From Spirochaetota bacterium (GTDB taxonomy: Bacteria > Spirochaetota > Spirochaetia > DTKZ01), in the NCBI GenBank assembly GCA_029562045.1, contig JAKQWJ010000270.1:1-5206 (forward strand): 5,206 nt of DNA. The letters are read 5' to 3'. Positions 4,167 through 5,206 of the stretch are shown here, piece by piece. Numbering within the stretch: position 1 is the stretch's first letter; every line of letters begins with the position of its first letter. The translations under genes were made by a program, and so were the position numbers. The notes under the pieces are model-generated. The model was given only the letters and a program-made list of their open reading frames with translations, was not told the origin of the DNA and did not search any database.

Positions 4167-5206
4167 TCAGCCCCGGATCAGTTTTTCCAGGGAGGACTGG
4201 TCCCGGTGGAGGGCCTCCGCCACCTTCGGCCCGGGGCCGCTCAGGCCGAAGCCGTCGATGGTGAAAAGGTCTTTCCGGTCCCGGACGAAACCGTCCCAGC
4301 CGCAGGAAACCCCCACTTCGGCGACGATGACCCGCACTCCCGGGGGAAGGATCTTCTCCCGGAAAGCCCGGTCCTGGGCGAGGAAGAGTTCCCGGGAGGG
4401 CATGGACACCACACGGACCTTCCTTCCCGACGCCTCGGCGGCCTGCACCGCCAGGCTCACCTCGGATCCGGTGGCCAGGACCACCACCTCCGGGCTCCCC
4501 GCGGGGTCTTTCACGATGTAGGCCCCCCGGCGGAAACTGTCCGCCCAGTCCGGGTCCGCCTTGGGGTAGACCGGCAGGTTCTGCCGGGTGAGCACCAGCG
4601 CCGTGGGGCCGTCGTGACGGGCCAGGGCGGTCTTCCAGGCCAGGGCCGTCTCCTGGGCGTCCCCGGGCCGCAGGACCAGGAGGTCCGGGATGATCCGCAG
4701 GGCCGCCAGGTGCTCGATGGGCTGGTGGGTCGGGCCGTCCTCACCCACGTAGATGGAGTCATGGGTGAAGATGTAGATGACCGGAATCTTCATCAGCGCC
4801 GCCAGCCGGATGGCGGGCTTCATGTAGTCGGAGAATACCAGAAAGGTGGCGCAGAAGGGCCGCAGGGATCCGTAGAGGGCCATGCCGTTGCAGACCGCCC
4901 CCATGGCGTGCTCCCGGACCCCGAAATGGAAGCCCCGCCCCCGGGGGTTCCCGGGGCCGAAGACGCCGTACTCCGGCATGGCGGTGTTGTTGGACGGCCC
5001 CAGATCCGCCGAGCCTCCCACCAGGTTGGGCAGCAGCCTGGCGGCGGCCAGGAGGGCCTTGCCGCCGGCGGACCGGGTGGCCACGCTGTCGCCGATCTTG
5101 AACTCCGGAAGGGCCAGGCCCTGCAGCGACGGCTCCTTGGCGTGCCACAGGTCCCATTCTGCCTTCAGCCCGGGATTGGCCCCGGCCCAGGCGTCGAAGG
5201 TTTTTT
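4167..5206 (-). CDS. tkt: Transketolase, C-terminal half (partial)
   Basis: Transketolase moves two-carbon ketol units between sugar phosphates in the non-oxidative pentose phosphate pathway, using thiamine diphosphate, in the cytoplasm. The window holds the last 345 codons, ending in TGA at 4167-4169; the N-terminal cofactor-binding half lies beyond the right edge. Visible positions: a pyrimidine-domain opening with LVGGSADLGPSNNT (61-74); RGFHFGVREHAMGA (90-103), whose Glu98 should be the catalytic glutamate that activates the cofactor; THDSIYVGEDGPTHQP (147-162), holding the conserved aspartate and histidines of the active site; then the C-terminal domain with VLATGSEVSLA and VRVVSMPSRELF. 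The Tyr in HDSIYVGEDG replaces the Gly of E. coli and yeast enzymes, a position I expect to tolerate change. The GTG at 5082-5084 is internal, since the reading frame and homology continue upstream to the edge. The distance to ssb argues against tight coupling. Confidence 0.97.
   Translation of the reverse strand, partial: KTFDAWAGANPGLKAEWDLWHAKEPSLQGLALPEFKIGDSVATRSAGGKALLAAARLLPNLVGGSADLGPSNNTAMPEYGVFGPGNPRGRGFHFGVREHAMGAVCNGMALYGSLRPFCATFLVFSDYMKPAIRLAALMKIPVIYIFTHDSIYVGEDGPTHQPIEHLAALRIIPDLLVLRPGDAQETALAWKTALARHDGPTALVLTRQNLPVYPKADPDWADSFRRGAYIVKDPAGSPEVVVLATGSEVSLAVQAAEASGRKVRVVSMPSRELFLAQDRAFREKILPPGVRVIVAEVGVSCGWDGFVRDRKDLFTIDGFGLSGPGPKVAEALHRDQSSLEKLIRG

Noticed and set aside
4167..5084. 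Transketolase starting at the GTG at 5082-5084
   Set aside because: The frame and recognisable transketolase sequence continue upstream to the window edge (KTFDAWAGANPGLKAEW and on), so this GTG is an internal valine codon.

Overview
The window (5,206 bases, GC-rich) looks like chromosomal DNA of a diderm bacterium, most likely a spirochaete related to Treponema. That placement is an inference. It rests on the wording of the single-stranded DNA-binding protein (SSB), on its tail without the usual acidic tip, and on a membrane-anchored LysM protein paired with a long coiled-coil protein. Nothing here fixes genus or species. There is no rRNA, tRNA, CRISPR array, transposase or phage gene.

Layout. 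Bases 2-193 (+) are the 3' end of a gene whose last residues look like the closing strand of an outer-membrane beta-barrel. It converges on the rest of the window, which lies wholly on the minus strand. In order of transcription (right to left) this holds: the C-terminal half of transketolase (4167 to the window edge); a 311-base spacer with three interleaved palindromes and several GC-rich repeats; ssb (3448-3855); a strong intrinsic terminator (3391-3429); a good sigma70-type promoter (3350-3378); and a two-gene operon. The operon encodes a 284-aa membrane protein (2457-3311) and a 702-aa membrane-anchored coiled-coil protein (328-2436), 20 bases apart.

The most interesting object is the 284-aa protein. 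Its first ~105 residues match the beta-sandwich substrate-binding domain of Hsp70/DnaK, with no ATPase domain and no helical lid. A disordered linker, one transmembrane helix, a proline-rich linker and a C-terminal LysM (peptidoglycan-binding) domain follow. It would place a bare Hsp70-type peptide-binding module on the cytoplasmic side of the inner membrane and tie it to the cell wall outside. Its operon partner also has a short cytoplasmic tail, one membrane helix and a large, mostly helical periplasmic part. Together they suggest an envelope-spanning scaffold or sensing pair of unknown function.

The second object is the palindrome cluster between tkt and ssb (3959-4028). Three hairpins share the core CATAGC-YTGA-GCYATG, while the flanking stem bases differ between copies yet stay paired. 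Two copies lie head to head, giving a 42-base near-perfect inverted repeat. This is the pattern expected of a REP/BIME-like dispersed repeat, but a regulatory role at ssb or tkt is not excluded.
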